A stretch of 34,561 bases of DNA. Origin: Clostridiaceae bacterium. Its GTDB lineage: Bacteria > Bacillota > Clostridia > Oscillospirales > Acutalibacteraceae. This document shows, in pieces, positions 7,772 through 15,232 of the stretch. The first letter of the stretch is position 1; each line of letters starts with the position of its first letter. Position numbers and translations under genes: made by a program. The stretch is from the NCBI GenBank assembly GCA_016288315.1, contig JAEEYU010000023.1:1-34561 (forward strand). The letters are read 5' to 3'. Under the pieces are notes generated by a model. That model was given only the letters and a program-made list of their open reading frames with translations, ran no database searches and had not been told where the DNA came from.

Positions 7772-8648
7772 ACGAAAACGCTTCGCCGTTCAGGCACTTT
7801 CAACCTTTCTGCACAACGCTGATTTCAGGGGATTTTTCACGGGCAGAATCTCACAGTCCCCCGCAAAAAACGTCTGCGTGCCCGGTCTCAACTGCTACTC
7901 CTGCCCCGCCGCCGCGGGCGCCTGCCCCGTCGGCTCTCTCCAGAGCGCGCTCGGTGCGCAGAAGTTCAGGTTCCCTTATTACGTCCTCGGTCTTCTCATC
8001 TTCTTCGGTGCGCTCGCAGGCAGATTCATCTGCGGCTTCCTGTGCCCCTTCGGCTTTTTGCAGGATTTGCTTTATAAAATTCCGTTTTTCAAAAAAATCA
8101 GAACCTTCAGAGGCGACCGATACCTGCGGTGGATAAAATACGCCGTTCTCATCCTCCTCGTCATCGTCCTGCCCCTCTTTGTCAAACTCACACCGTTTTT
8201 CTGCAAATATCTGTGCCCCTCGGGCACTCTTGCGGGCATATTGCTCGCCTTCTCCGACACCCGCCTTTTCGACCTCTTCGGCACAATGTTCGCCTGGAAG
8301 GCGTGCGTGCTCGGCATCATCGTTCTCGCAAGCGTTCTCATCTTCAGGCCGTTCTGCAAATACCTATGCCCCCTCGGCGCGTTCTACTCCCTTTTCAACC
8401 GTGTCTCCGTCTTTAAGATGGCAAAAAACGAAAGCGCCTGCGACGGCTGCGGCAGGTGCAAAAGAACCTGCAAAATGGGCGTCAATCCCGCAGAGAACCC
8501 CAACGCACTTGAATGTATCCGCTGCGGCGAGTGCATAAACGTCTGCCCGCACTCCGCCCTTGAATACACAACCGCTTTTTCAAAAAAGACGGCAGACGGC
8601 AAAGAAAGCGGCGCAGCCCACGAAGATAAAAAAGAAACCGCGCAATAA
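7764..8648 (+). CDS. 4Fe-4S polyferredoxin membrane protein (NapH/NosR-like)
   Basis: The 294-residue protein starts at a TTG within the end of the preceding gene. It has an N-terminal CVPGLNCYSCP motif (38-48), about five membrane helices, and repeated cytoplasmic cysteine motifs CGFLCP (90-95), CKYLC (137-141) and CKYLC (188-192). The C-terminus is a two-cluster ferredoxin domain (CDGCGRCKRTC from 216; CIRCGECINVCP from 241). Proteins of this family move electrons across or along the membrane in NapH, NosR and related systems. The pairing with the CXXC peptide is conserved in Clostridia as far as I know, but the electron donor and acceptor are unknown. A charged 25-residue tail follows the ferredoxin part. 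Confidence 0.88.
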   Translation: MDKRKRFAVQALSTFLHNADFRGFFTGRISQSPAKNVCVPGLNCYSCPAAAGACPVGSLQSALGAQKFRFPYYVLGLLIFFGALAGRFICGFLCPFGFLQDLLYKIPFFKKIRTFRGDRYLRWIKYAVLILLVIVLPLFVKLTPFFCKYLCPSGTLAGILLAFSDTRLFDLFGTMFAWKACVLGIIVLASVLIFRPFCKYLCPLGAFYSLFNRVSVFKMAKNESACDGCGRCKRTCKMGVNPAENPNALECIRCGECINVCPHSALEYTTAFSKKTADGKESGAAHEDKKETAQ

Positions 8649-8659
8649 GGAGTGATAAG

Positions 8660-10030
8660 ATGAGCGGCGGCAATGTGAATATTGAAACTGCAAAAAAAAT
8701 CGCCGCGCTCGTCGCAGAACTCGGCGGAAAAACATATTATGTCGGCGGAACGGTGCGCGACGGACTTCTCGGCATTGAGAACAAGGATGTCGATATCGAG
8801 GTTCACGGCATAACCCCCGCACAGCTTGAAAACATTCTGGACTCCGTCGGCGAAAAGCTTAAAATCGGCGCAAGCTTCGGCATCTACGGCCTTCGCGGCT
8901 GCGACATCGACATAGCAATGCCCCGCCTCGAGCAGGCAACGGGCAGAGGGCACCGCGATTTCGAGGTCTTCGTTGACCCCTTCTTAGGCGCACAAAAAGC
9001 GGCCCTGCGCCGCGATTTCACAATAAACGCCCTTATGAAAGACGTTCTCACGGGCGAAATAACCGACTGCTTCGGCGGAATTGACGATTTAAAAAACGGC
9101 ATCCTTCGCCACGTCAACGACAAAACCTTCGTCGAAGACCCCCTGCGCGCCCTTCGCGCCTGTCAGTTTGCGGCAAGGTTCAATTTTAAAATCGCCCCCG
9201 GAACGCTCGATATAATAAAAACAATGAACCTCGACGCCCTCGCAAGGGAGAGAGTGCTCGCCGAACTTAAAAAAGCGCTCCTGAAAGCGGAGCGCCCCTC
9301 AATATTTTTCGACTGCCTGCGAGACACATGGCAGCTCGGCTTCTGGTTTCCCGAATTAAAATCGCTCATCGGGCTTGAACAGCCGCCGATATGGCACCCC
9401 GAAGGCGATGTTTACAGCCACACAATGCTCGTCCTCGATGCGGCGGCTAAGCTGAAAAACAAAGCGCAAAACCCGACCGGCTTTATGCTCGGCGCCCTCT
9501 GCCACGACTTCGGCAAGGCGGTAACGCAAAAAACCGAAAACGGCAAAATCACGTTCTACTCTCACGAAACGGAGGGTCTTCCGCTTATCGAAAGCTTCCT
9601 GCGCCGCCTGACCGATGAAACGGATTTAATAAAATACACGCTCAATCTGTGCGAACTCCACATGCGCCCCAATCAGCTCGCAGCGTTCAATTCAAGTCAG
9701 AAGGCGCTCAACAAGCTCTTTTACGCCTGCGAAGACCCCGCCGCCCTCGTTATGCTCGCAAAGGCGGATGCCCTCGGCTGCGGCAGCCGCGAAATCAATC
9801 CGAAAATGCAGGAATACCTCATAAACGGTTTAAACGCTTATAATGAAATTATGGCGAAGCCCCACGTCACGGGAGCCGACCTCGTCGCCGCAGGTCTCAC
9901 CCCCGGCACATATTTTTCCGGACTCCTCGACTACGCAACAAAGCTCCGCCTCGCAGGCATCGAAAAAGAAAACGCCCTCACCCAGACCCTCGCCTTCGCA
10001 AAATCAGAAGGTTATATTAAACAGAAATAA
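8660..10030 (+). CDS. cca: CCA tRNA nucleotidyltransferase with HD domain
   Basis: The 456-residue protein belongs to the class II nucleotidyltransferases that add or repair the 3' CCA of tRNA. The head domain shows GGTVRDGLLG near residue 29, metal-binding DVDIE (two aspartates) near 44, RRDFTINAL and the neck motif EDPLRALRACQFAARF. The C-terminal half contains an HD phosphohydrolase domain (HTMLVLDAA, then CHDFGKA), as in the longer family members. Poly(A) polymerase activity is an alternative, but the length and HD domain fit the CCA/repair type. It begins 11 bases after the 4Fe-4S gene with AAGGAG, so it shares that operon, and ends at a terminator near 10100. Confidence 0.92.
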   Translation: MSGGNVNIETAKKIAALVAELGGKTYYVGGTVRDGLLGIENKDVDIEVHGITPAQLENILDSVGEKLKIGASFGIYGLRGCDIDIAMPRLEQATGRGHRDFEVFVDPFLGAQKAALRRDFTINALMKDVLTGEITDCFGGIDDLKNGILRHVNDKTFVEDPLRALRACQFAARFNFKIAPGTLDIIKTMNLDALARERVLAELKKALLKAERPSIFFDCLRDTWQLGFWFPELKSLIGLEQPPIWHPEGDVYSHTMLVLDAAAKLKNKAQNPTGFMLGALCHDFGKAVTQKTENGKITFYSHETEGLPLIESFLRRLTDETDLIKYTLNLCELHMRPNQLAAFNSSQKALNKLFYACEDPAALVMLAKADALGCGSREINPKMQEYLINGLNAYNEIMAKPHVTGADLVAAGLTPGTYFSGLLDYATKLRLAGIEKENALTQTLAFAKSEGYIKQK

Positions 10031-10099
10031 CCTCAGATTTAATTACACAGAATAATCAAAAGCCCATAAATAATCAATTCAATAAAGACTCATCCACGT

Positions 10100-10125
10100 G
10101 GGCGGTTACCGACCGCCCGCTTTTT
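10100..10125 (+). terminator. Intrinsic terminator of the cca operon
   Basis: GGGCGGT (10100-10106) pairs with ACCGCCC (10112-10118) around a 5-base loop, followed by GC and a run of five T. It lies 70 bases after the cca stop. Confidence 0.8.
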
Positions 10126-10146
10126 GTTGCAATTAATTCAAAATCA

Positions 10147-10356
10147 CCTGTCATCCCGCCCAACAACCTGTCATCACCCCCGCAACCTGTCATTCTGAGC
10201 CGCAGGCGAAGAATCTCAACCACCTCAATCTCTCCTCAACCCGCTGTCCTCCTTGCCTCGCCCTTCGGGAGAGGTGGCTCGCCGCAGGCGAGACGGAAGG
10301 GTCAAAACCCACATTAATCAAAAACTCCTGTCATCCTGAGCGCAGCGAAGGATCTC
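10147..10356. repeat. Dispersed intergenic repeats, TGTCAT/GAATCTC family
   Basis: CCTGTCAT occurs at 10147, 10167, 10186 and 10327. Two copies extend into the form TGTCAT(T/C)CTGAG...GAAG(A/G)ATCTC, ending at 10217 and 10356. The 19-base piece GCCGCAGGCGAAGAATCTC at 10199-10217 recurs identically near 23988-24006. Between them, GGTGGCTCGCCGCAGGCGAG (10273-10292) is a hairpin-forming unit also related to copies at 10528 and 24076. These resemble non-coding repeats seen across gut Firmicutes genomes; no transposase is present. Confidence 0.7.
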
Positions 10357-10398
10357 CTATTGCAGCCGAAAAATCTCTTATATCCTCCCGTTTTTATG

Positions 10399-10559
10399 GC
10401 TTCCCCTTGAGGGGAAGCTGTCACGGCATTTTAGTATAAAGCCGTGACTGATGAGGTGTCGTCACTGCAGGTGATGCCAGTAGGGAACGCCGTCCGGCGT
10501 TCCGAATTAGCCTCCCCTCATAGGGGAGGTGGCTCGCCGGCAGGCGAGACGGAGAGGGC
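10399..10559. repeat. Palindromic dispersed repeat cluster
   Basis: Successive hairpin units are visible: GCTTCCCC/GGGGAAGC (10399-10418), GTCACGGC/GCCGTGAC (10420-10448), CTCCCC/GGGGAG around 10512-10527, and CTCGCC/GGCGAG around 10532-10547. The last two form a composite repeated in part at 24012-24091. It looks like a MITE- or REP-like non-coding element. Confidence 0.65.
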
Positions 10560-10601
10560 TCTCACCCATACCTTAATCTCAAATCAACCCCCGCCCCAAA
10601 C

Positions 10602-10632
10602 AAAAACCCACCCCTTCACGGGATGGGTTTTT
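10602..10632 (-). terminator. Intrinsic terminator of the lipoprotein/pduL operon
   Basis: AAAAACCCA-C-CCC pairs with GGG-A-TGGGTTTTT around TTCAC. The T run on each side makes it potentially bidirectional. It lies 15 bases past the pduL stop at 10647. Confidence 0.8.
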
Positions 10633-10646
10633 CTCTTTTAATTCAC

Positions 10647-11225
10647 TCAGTCAATAATCTCGCCCATTGTGCCGGGTGCGGGAACAACTGCGTTGGACTC
10701 GTCCGTGTCAATGTGCATTGCAAGGGCGAACTTGGGGCTTACCCTGACAACAACGTCGTCAAAAATAAGCGAACGGCCGCCTGCGGAATCGATTTTAACC
10801 TTGACAATCTGCTTGTCCTCAAGGCCGTATTTTTCAGCGTCCTCGGGTGTGGCGTGTATGTGTCTCTTTGCCGCAATAACACCGCAGTCGAGCTCAACCT
10901 CGCCCTTGGGGCCCACAAGCTTGCAGGGGCCGCTGCCTTCGATGTCGCCGCTCTCGCGGACGGGCGCGGTAACGCCGATTGAACGTGCGTCTGTAAGCGA
11001 AAGTTCAACCTGGCAGGCGGGGCGGATGGGTCCGAGAATCGAAACGGCGGGGAACTGTCCCTTGCTGCCTACAACCGCAACTCTCTCTTCACAGGCAAAC
11101 TGCCCGGGCTGGGAGAGATCTTTCTTTTTTGTCAATTCATAGCCCTCGCCGAAAAGGATGTCAAGCGCCTCGCGTGTAACGTGAACGTGACGCGCGGAGG
11201 TCTCAATAAGAACTTCTTTTTTCAT
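10647..11225 (-). CDS. pduL: Phosphate propanoyltransferase / phosphotransacylase PduL
   Basis: The 192-residue protein matches PduL, the zinc-dependent enzyme that swaps CoA and phosphate on acetyl or propionyl groups and replaces Pta in many anaerobes. Metal-binding histidines are visible in SARHVHVT (His13, His15) and AKRHIHAT (His122, His124), with a further motif MHIDTDESNA (His161). No microcompartment targeting extension or shell-protein neighbours are present, so it is probably a cytoplasmic fermentation enzyme making acyl phosphate for ATP synthesis; no acetate kinase gene adjoins it. It follows the lipoprotein gene by 18 bases and shares its promoter. Confidence 0.95.
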   Translation of the reverse strand: MKKEVLIETSARHVHVTREALDILFGEGYELTKKKDLSQPGQFACEERVAVVGSKGQFPAVSILGPIRPACQVELSLTDARSIGVTAPVRESGDIEGSGPCKLVGPKGEVELDCGVIAAKRHIHATPEDAEKYGLEDKQIVKVKIDSAGGRSLIFDDVVVRVSPKFALAMHIDTDESNAVVPAPGTMGEIID

Positions 11226-11243
11226 CGGGTGTCCGTCTCCTTA

Positions 11244-12125
11244 TCAGTATTTGATTGTCCATGAATCAGAGGTAAGGAAGGGAAGAACCGCACCCGCCTT
11301 ATCGAAGTTGATTGTCCAGTAGAGGTCATAGTTTGCGCTCAGAACGTTGCCTGTCTCTTTGTCAACAACAATTACCGCCTTGGATGAGGGGTAGTTCATT
11401 GTCGCAGTGCCTACCATGCTGGCGGCAACACCGGGGATGTTGTCATTTACAACGCCGGGAAGAACAACGTTGAACGCCTTGGGAGCGTGACCCTGACCGT
11501 GCTGGATGTTTGCCGATTTGCCGTCGGCAACGGTGATTATCGTGATTGTGTATTTGCCGTCCGCCTCTGTGCAGGTGGCTGATTTTACATCGTCAACAGT
11601 GAGCTTGGAAGCCCAGCTCTCGTTTTCAACGGGGTAGGTGTTTTTAATCTGTGAGCCGGTAAAGGTCTCTGAGCCCTTGCTGTTCTTTGCAAGCTGGTCG
11701 CCCAGGAACTTGTCTGCGCCGCCGAGAAGGCGGAGAATGCCGCTGAGTGCGGAGGGGAGAGTAGTGGGGCCTGCAAGCGAAATCTTGGAGTAGTTGCGTG
11801 TTGCCGATTTCGCGTCGGTCTTTACTTTGTTTACGGAAGCGTTGAAGAACTCTACTATTTCTTCTTTTGTTTCGGGCTTCTTTGCCGCTTCTGTTGTTTC
11901 TTCTTCTGTTTCTGTTTCGGTCTCTTCTGCCGTTGTTGTTTCGGCGGCGGTTGTCTCAGCCGCTTCTGTGCTCTCTTCGGGAGCTTCGGTGCTTTCTGCG
12001 GATGTCTCGCCGTTTGCGGCGGTAACAACTTCGCTTGTCAGGTTTTCTTCTTCGGTCTTGGCACCGCATGCAGCCATGCACAGAACCATTGAAAGCGCAA
12101 GCAGTAAAGCAAAAATCTTTTTCAT
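11244..12125 (-). CDS. Hypothetical lipoprotein with Thr/Glu-rich linker
   Basis: The 293-residue product has a typical lipoprotein signal (MKKIFALLLALSMVLCMAAC, lipid-modified Cys20). About 65 residues of low-complexity Thr/Glu/Ala follow, probably a spacer through the wall. The globular domain from about residue 88 to the end has no motif I recognise; it contains a KEEIVEFFNASVNKVK helix and a C-terminal part with KAVIVVDKETGNVLSANYDLYW, which resembles secreted beta-rich domains. Expected at the outer face of the membrane. It is first in a two-gene unit with pduL. The ATG has an AGGAGG site, and the leader contains a GGCGG/CCGCC hairpin at 12157-12170. Confidence 0.85.
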   Translation of the reverse strand: MKKIFALLLALSMVLCMAACGAKTEEENLTSEVVTAANGETSAESTEAPEESTEAAETTAAETTTAEETETETEEETTEAAKKPETKEEIVEFFNASVNKVKTDAKSATRNYSKISLAGPTTLPSALSGILRLLGGADKFLGDQLAKNSKGSETFTGSQIKNTYPVENESWASKLTVDDVKSATCTEADGKYTITIITVADGKSANIQHGQGHAPKAFNVVLPGVVNDNIPGVAASMVGTATMNYPSSKAVIVVDKETGNVLSANYDLYWTINFDKAGAVLPFLTSDSWTIKY

Positions 12126-12190
12126 TATATTTTCCTCCTGATTACGGGTTTGTTTTGGCGGCGCACCGCCTTTTACCCCGATTAAAGATA

Positions 12191-12219
12191 AGTATAAAAT
12201 ATTTTTATTTATTTTTCAA
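12191..12219 (-). promoter_or_regulatory. SigA-type promoter of the lipoprotein/pduL operon
   Basis: TTGAAA (12219-12214) and TATACT (12196-12191) on the minus strand are 17 bases apart, about 65 bases before the lipoprotein start. No comparably good plus-strand promoter for the phage cassette was seen in the same spacer. Confidence 0.65.
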
Positions 12220-12368
12220 GGGGGATGTTAATTTTTTCGCCGTCTGCCTCCCGAAAAAATTATTTTTCTCAGAAACGGCGGAACTTGACACAAAAAGGTC
12301 ACGAAAAACCCGTTTTCACGCTATGGGTGAGAGGCAAATTTCTCAAACCCTTTCCGAAAGGAGAAAAA

Positions 12369-12842
12369 ATGCAGCCGGATTTAACAAAACGCGAAAAACT
12401 TTTCATATCCCTTTACGCAAAAACCCGCGATGCCCGCTCTTCAGCCGCCCTCGCCGGCTATTCCGCCCCCCGCCTTAGCGCGCACCGTCTGCTCGCAAGG
12501 CAGGAGATAGCAGCGGAGATTTCCCGCACAATCGCCTCGCAGACACCCCCTCCCGATGAGAGTGCGCAGGGCTACCGCCGCCTCTCGTTCGGCAGCACGG
12601 CGGATGCCGTCATCCTTCTCAGAAACTGGGAGACGCTCACCGACTCCGACATTGAAAAGCTCGACCTCTTCAACGTCTCCGAAATCCGCCTCCCGAAAAG
12701 CGGAGGTATGGAAATTCGCTTTTTCGACCGCCTCAAAGCCCTTGAGAAGCTTGAAAACTCCCGCTCCTGCACATCTGCCGGGGATGACCTCCTCGCCGCC
12801 CTGCGCGAGGGTGCCGAAAAGCTCGGAGGTGTCGGCGATTAA
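12369..12842 (+). CDS. Phage terminase small subunit-like protein
   Basis: The 157-residue product starts at an ATG preceded by AAAGGAG. The first 45 residues (DLTKREKLFISLYAKTRD, then ALAGYSAP and ARQEIAAEI) match the helix-turn-helix DNA-binding domain of small terminases, which recognise the packaging start on phage DNA. The rest (ADAVILLRNWETLTDSD, DRLKALEKLE) resembles the oligomerisation region. A longer in-frame opening back to 12225 lacks a ribosome binding site and phage-like sequence, so it was not used. It is the first gene of the cassette, and the large subunit gene overlaps its end. Recognised by position and pattern. Confidence 0.82.
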   Translation: MQPDLTKREKLFISLYAKTRDARSSAALAGYSAPRLSAHRLLARQEIAAEISRTIASQTPPPDESAQGYRRLSFGSTADAVILLRNWETLTDSDIEKLDLFNVSEIRLPKSGGMEIRFFDRLKALEKLENSRSCTSAGDDLLAALREGAEKLGGVGD

Positions 12843-14112
12843 ACAAAAAGAGAGCTTTCGCCCCTTCTCGAAAAAGCAGATGAAGGTCTTCTGCTGGTGG
12901 CACGAAAACAGCGATTTCAGGGATTATGACGCAATAATCTGCGACGGTGCCGTGCGAAGCGGAAAAACCTTCAGCATGTGCCTATCGTTCTGCATCTGGG
13001 CTACGCTCAGAAAAGATGACTGCGACTTCGCCCTTTGCGGCAAAACAATCGCCTCTCTGCGCCGCAACATCGTCACCCCCGTTCTGCCCGCCCTGCGCCG
13101 CCTCCGTTTTGAAGTTCACGAAAAGCTCTCAAAAAATCTGGTCGAAATCTCCGCCTGCGGCCACACAAACAGGTTCCACCTTTTCGGCGGTAGGGATGAG
13201 AGCTCCGCCTCTCTCATCCAGGGTATGACTCTTGCGGGCGTCCTCTTCGACGAGGTCGTTTTAATGCCCCGCTCCTTTGTCGAGCAGGCGCTTGCCCGCT
13301 GCTCCGTTGACGGCTCAAAAATCTGGTTCAGCTGCAACCCCGCCAATCCCTCCCACTGGTTTTATGAGGAGTGGATTAAAAAAGCCGCCCAAAAAAACTG
13401 CCTTTATATTCATTTCACAATGGATGACAACCCCTCCCTGAGCCCCGCCATAGTCAGCCGCTATAAAAACCTTTACAGCGGAACCTTCTACGAGCGCTTT
13501 GTCGAGGGCAGATGGACCGCCGCTCACGGAGCCGTTTACCCGATGTTCCGCCCCGAAACCCATGTAAAAGAGCCCGAAGTCCCCACGCGCGGAAGATTCA
13601 TCTCCTGCGACTACGGCACCGTCAACCCCTCCTCCTTCGGCGTCTGGGGCGAGTGCGGCGGCAGGTGGTATCGCCTGCGCGAATACTACTTTGATTCCTC
13701 CCGCGAGGGCTTTTCACGCACGGATGAAGAGCACTACCTCGCGCTTAAAGAACTTGCGGGCGACGACCCGATTGAAGCGGTAATCGTTGACCCGAGCGCC
13801 GCGAGCTTTATGGAGTGCATAAGAAGGCACGGCGAGTTTGCCGTCCTGCCCGCCGACAACGACGTGCTGGGCGGAATCCGCAAAACCGGCGATATGTTAA
13901 GAGAGCGCAGAATCCTCATCTGCCCCTGCTGTAAGGATATCATCCGCGAGTTCGGGCTTTATCACTGGGAGAACAACGCCGTGCGCGACACGGTGTGCAA
14001 AAACAACGACCACGCAATGGACGATATGCGCTATTTCGTAAAAACCGCCCTCGGTGCAGACAGCGCCTTCTTTGTCTCGGCGGCGGAAAGGAGGTGTGAC
14101 AAATGGTATTGA
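12829..14112 (+). CDS. Phage terminase large subunit
   Basis: About 427 residues, forming the ATP-driven DNA packaging motor with nuclease. Walker A is GAVRSGKT (40-47), Walker B is VLFDE (138-142), and WFSCNPANPSHWFYE follows. The C-terminal RNase H-like nuclease shows its acidic residues in ISCDYGT (Asp261), VIVDPS (Asp321) and DHAMDDMRY (Asp397/398). The start is uncertain. GTG at 12829 is used here but overlaps the GGAGG at 12825-12829. An ATT at 12838 sits at ideal spacing and overlaps the TAA of the small subunit, and an ATG lies at 12784. The end overlaps the portal gene by 10 bases. Confidence 0.93.
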   Translation: MSAIKQKESFRPFSKKQMKVFCWWHENSDFRDYDAIICDGAVRSGKTFSMCLSFCIWATLRKDDCDFALCGKTIASLRRNIVTPVLPALRRLRFEVHEKLSKNLVEISACGHTNRFHLFGGRDESSASLIQGMTLAGVLFDEVVLMPRSFVEQALARCSVDGSKIWFSCNPANPSHWFYEEWIKKAAQKNCLYIHFTMDDNPSLSPAIVSRYKNLYSGTFYERFVEGRWTAAHGAVYPMFRPETHVKEPEVPTRGRFISCDYGTVNPSSFGVWGECGGRWYRLREYYFDSSREGFSRTDEEHYLALKELAGDDPIEAVIVDPSAASFMECIRRHGEFAVLPADNDVLGGIRKTGDMLRERRILICPCCKDIIREFGLYHWENNAVRDTVCKNNDHAMDDMRYFVKTALGADSAFFVSAAERRCDKWY

Positions 14113-15230
14113 GAAAAAAGCCGAAGCAGCAGACGGTCTCCGCCGTTCAGATTTCCCCCTCAAAGGGCTCCGCCTTCGGAATACCGGAGCAGTGCGTTCC
14201 CGTCCCCTGCAGGCACACAAAAATCTACTACGCCCTGCGCGAGGCGGTTCCCGTAATCGATGCGGCTGTCTTCAAGCTCGTGCGCCTGACCGGCGGCTTT
14301 CGCGTCGAATGCGCCTCCCCTTACGCTCAGAAAATGCTCGACGCCTTCATAATGCAGGTTGATGTCGGCGGCACACAGACGGGGCTTGAAGCGTTCATCT
14401 CCTCTTATTTCGAGCAGCTTCTCACCTGCGGCACTGCGGCAGGCGAAATACTCACCGACCTGTCGGGCGTTCCCCGCTCGCTCTCGGTGGCCCCGCTTGA
14501 AAATATCGAGCTTGTCCGCAGCAAAAACCGGGCGGGTGTCGGCATCCTCACCCTCGCCTCCGGCACTCCCGAGCCCGTAAAACGCCCCGACCTATGCCTT
14601 ATCAGCGTCCTGAATCCCGAGCCCGGCTCCCTCTACGGCTCCTCCCTGTTAAAAGGTATGCCCTTCGTCAGCGGCATCCTTCTTAAAATATTCGAGAGCA
14701 TCGGCTCCAACTGGGAGCGTGCGGGCAACATCCGCTTTGCCGTCACCTACAAGCCGGGCAGCGACTCCGTTGACAGGGCTTACGCAGGCGAACGCGCAAA
14801 ACAGATGGCGGAGCAGTGGAGCAGGGCAATGCAGCCGGGAGCCGTGCGCGATTTCGTGTGCGCGGGCGATGTGCAGATCAAAGCCATCGGTGCGGACTGC
14901 GCCGTTCCCGAAAGCGAAATTCCCGTGCGCCAGATGCTCGAGCAGATAGTTGCCAAAACGGGAATACCGCCTTTTATGCTCGGTCTTTCCTGGTCGTCAA
15001 CCGAAAGAATGTCCCAGCAGCAGGCGGACGCCCTGACAAGCGAGCTCGAGGCATACAGACGCATTCTCACCCCCGTCATCGAAAAAATCTGCCGCACCTA
15101 CCTGCGCAGCGTCGGCTGCGGCGACGGGCTTGAGGTTGTCTGGAACGATATAACAATGCAGGACGAGGTCGCCCTGAGCGAGGCGGAATTAAACCGCGCA
15201 AATGCCTTAAAAATAAGGAGTGAATTATAA
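14103..15230 (+). CDS. Phage portal protein
   Basis: The 375-residue product begins at an ATG behind a strong AAAGGAGG site inside the end of the terminase gene. Portal-type features are visible: an N-terminal wing region, LNPEPGSLYGSSLL, the stem-like helix region with NWERAGNIRFAVTYKPG, and the C-terminal IPPFMLGL with helical SQQQADALTSELEAY. In phages of this type a dodecamer of portal sits at one capsid vertex and docks the terminase. It is near the short end of the family range, but no truncation or frameshift is apparent. The protease gene begins two bases after its stop. Confidence 0.9.
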   Translation: MVLRKKPKQQTVSAVQISPSKGSAFGIPEQCVPVPCRHTKIYYALREAVPVIDAAVFKLVRLTGGFRVECASPYAQKMLDAFIMQVDVGGTQTGLEAFISSYFEQLLTCGTAAGEILTDLSGVPRSLSVAPLENIELVRSKNRAGVGILTLASGTPEPVKRPDLCLISVLNPEPGSLYGSSLLKGMPFVSGILLKIFESIGSNWERAGNIRFAVTYKPGSDSVDRAYAGERAKQMAEQWSRAMQPGAVRDFVCAGDVQIKAIGADCAVPESEIPVRQMLEQIVAKTGIPPFMLGLSWSSTERMSQQQADALTSELEAYRRILTPVIEKICRTYLRSVGCGDGLEVVWNDITMQDEVALSEAELNRANALKIRSEL

Positions 15231-15232
15231 AA

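Larger units (their letters stand above)
10031..10646. other. Repeat-rich intergenic region without genes
   Basis: This 616-base spacer between converging genes holds the cca terminator (10100-10125), two blocks of dispersed repeats (10147-10356 and 10399-10559) and the pduL-side terminator (10602-10632). The short open frames in it consist of repeat sequence and look non-coding. Confidence 0.75.

Noticed and set aside
10147-10193. Regularly spaced CCTGTCAT as a CRISPR array
   Set aside because: Only three close copies, 8-base units, no cas genes, and the pieces belong to dispersed intergenic repeats.
12285-12290. Perfect TTGACA on the plus strand as a cassette promoter
   Set aside because: No -10 hexamer occurs at 16-19 bases; the best candidate, CTATGG, is 30 bases away.
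12225-12368. N-terminal extension of the small terminase
   Set aside because: The extension lacks a ribosome binding site; AAAGGAG precedes the ATG at 12369, where the family pattern also begins.
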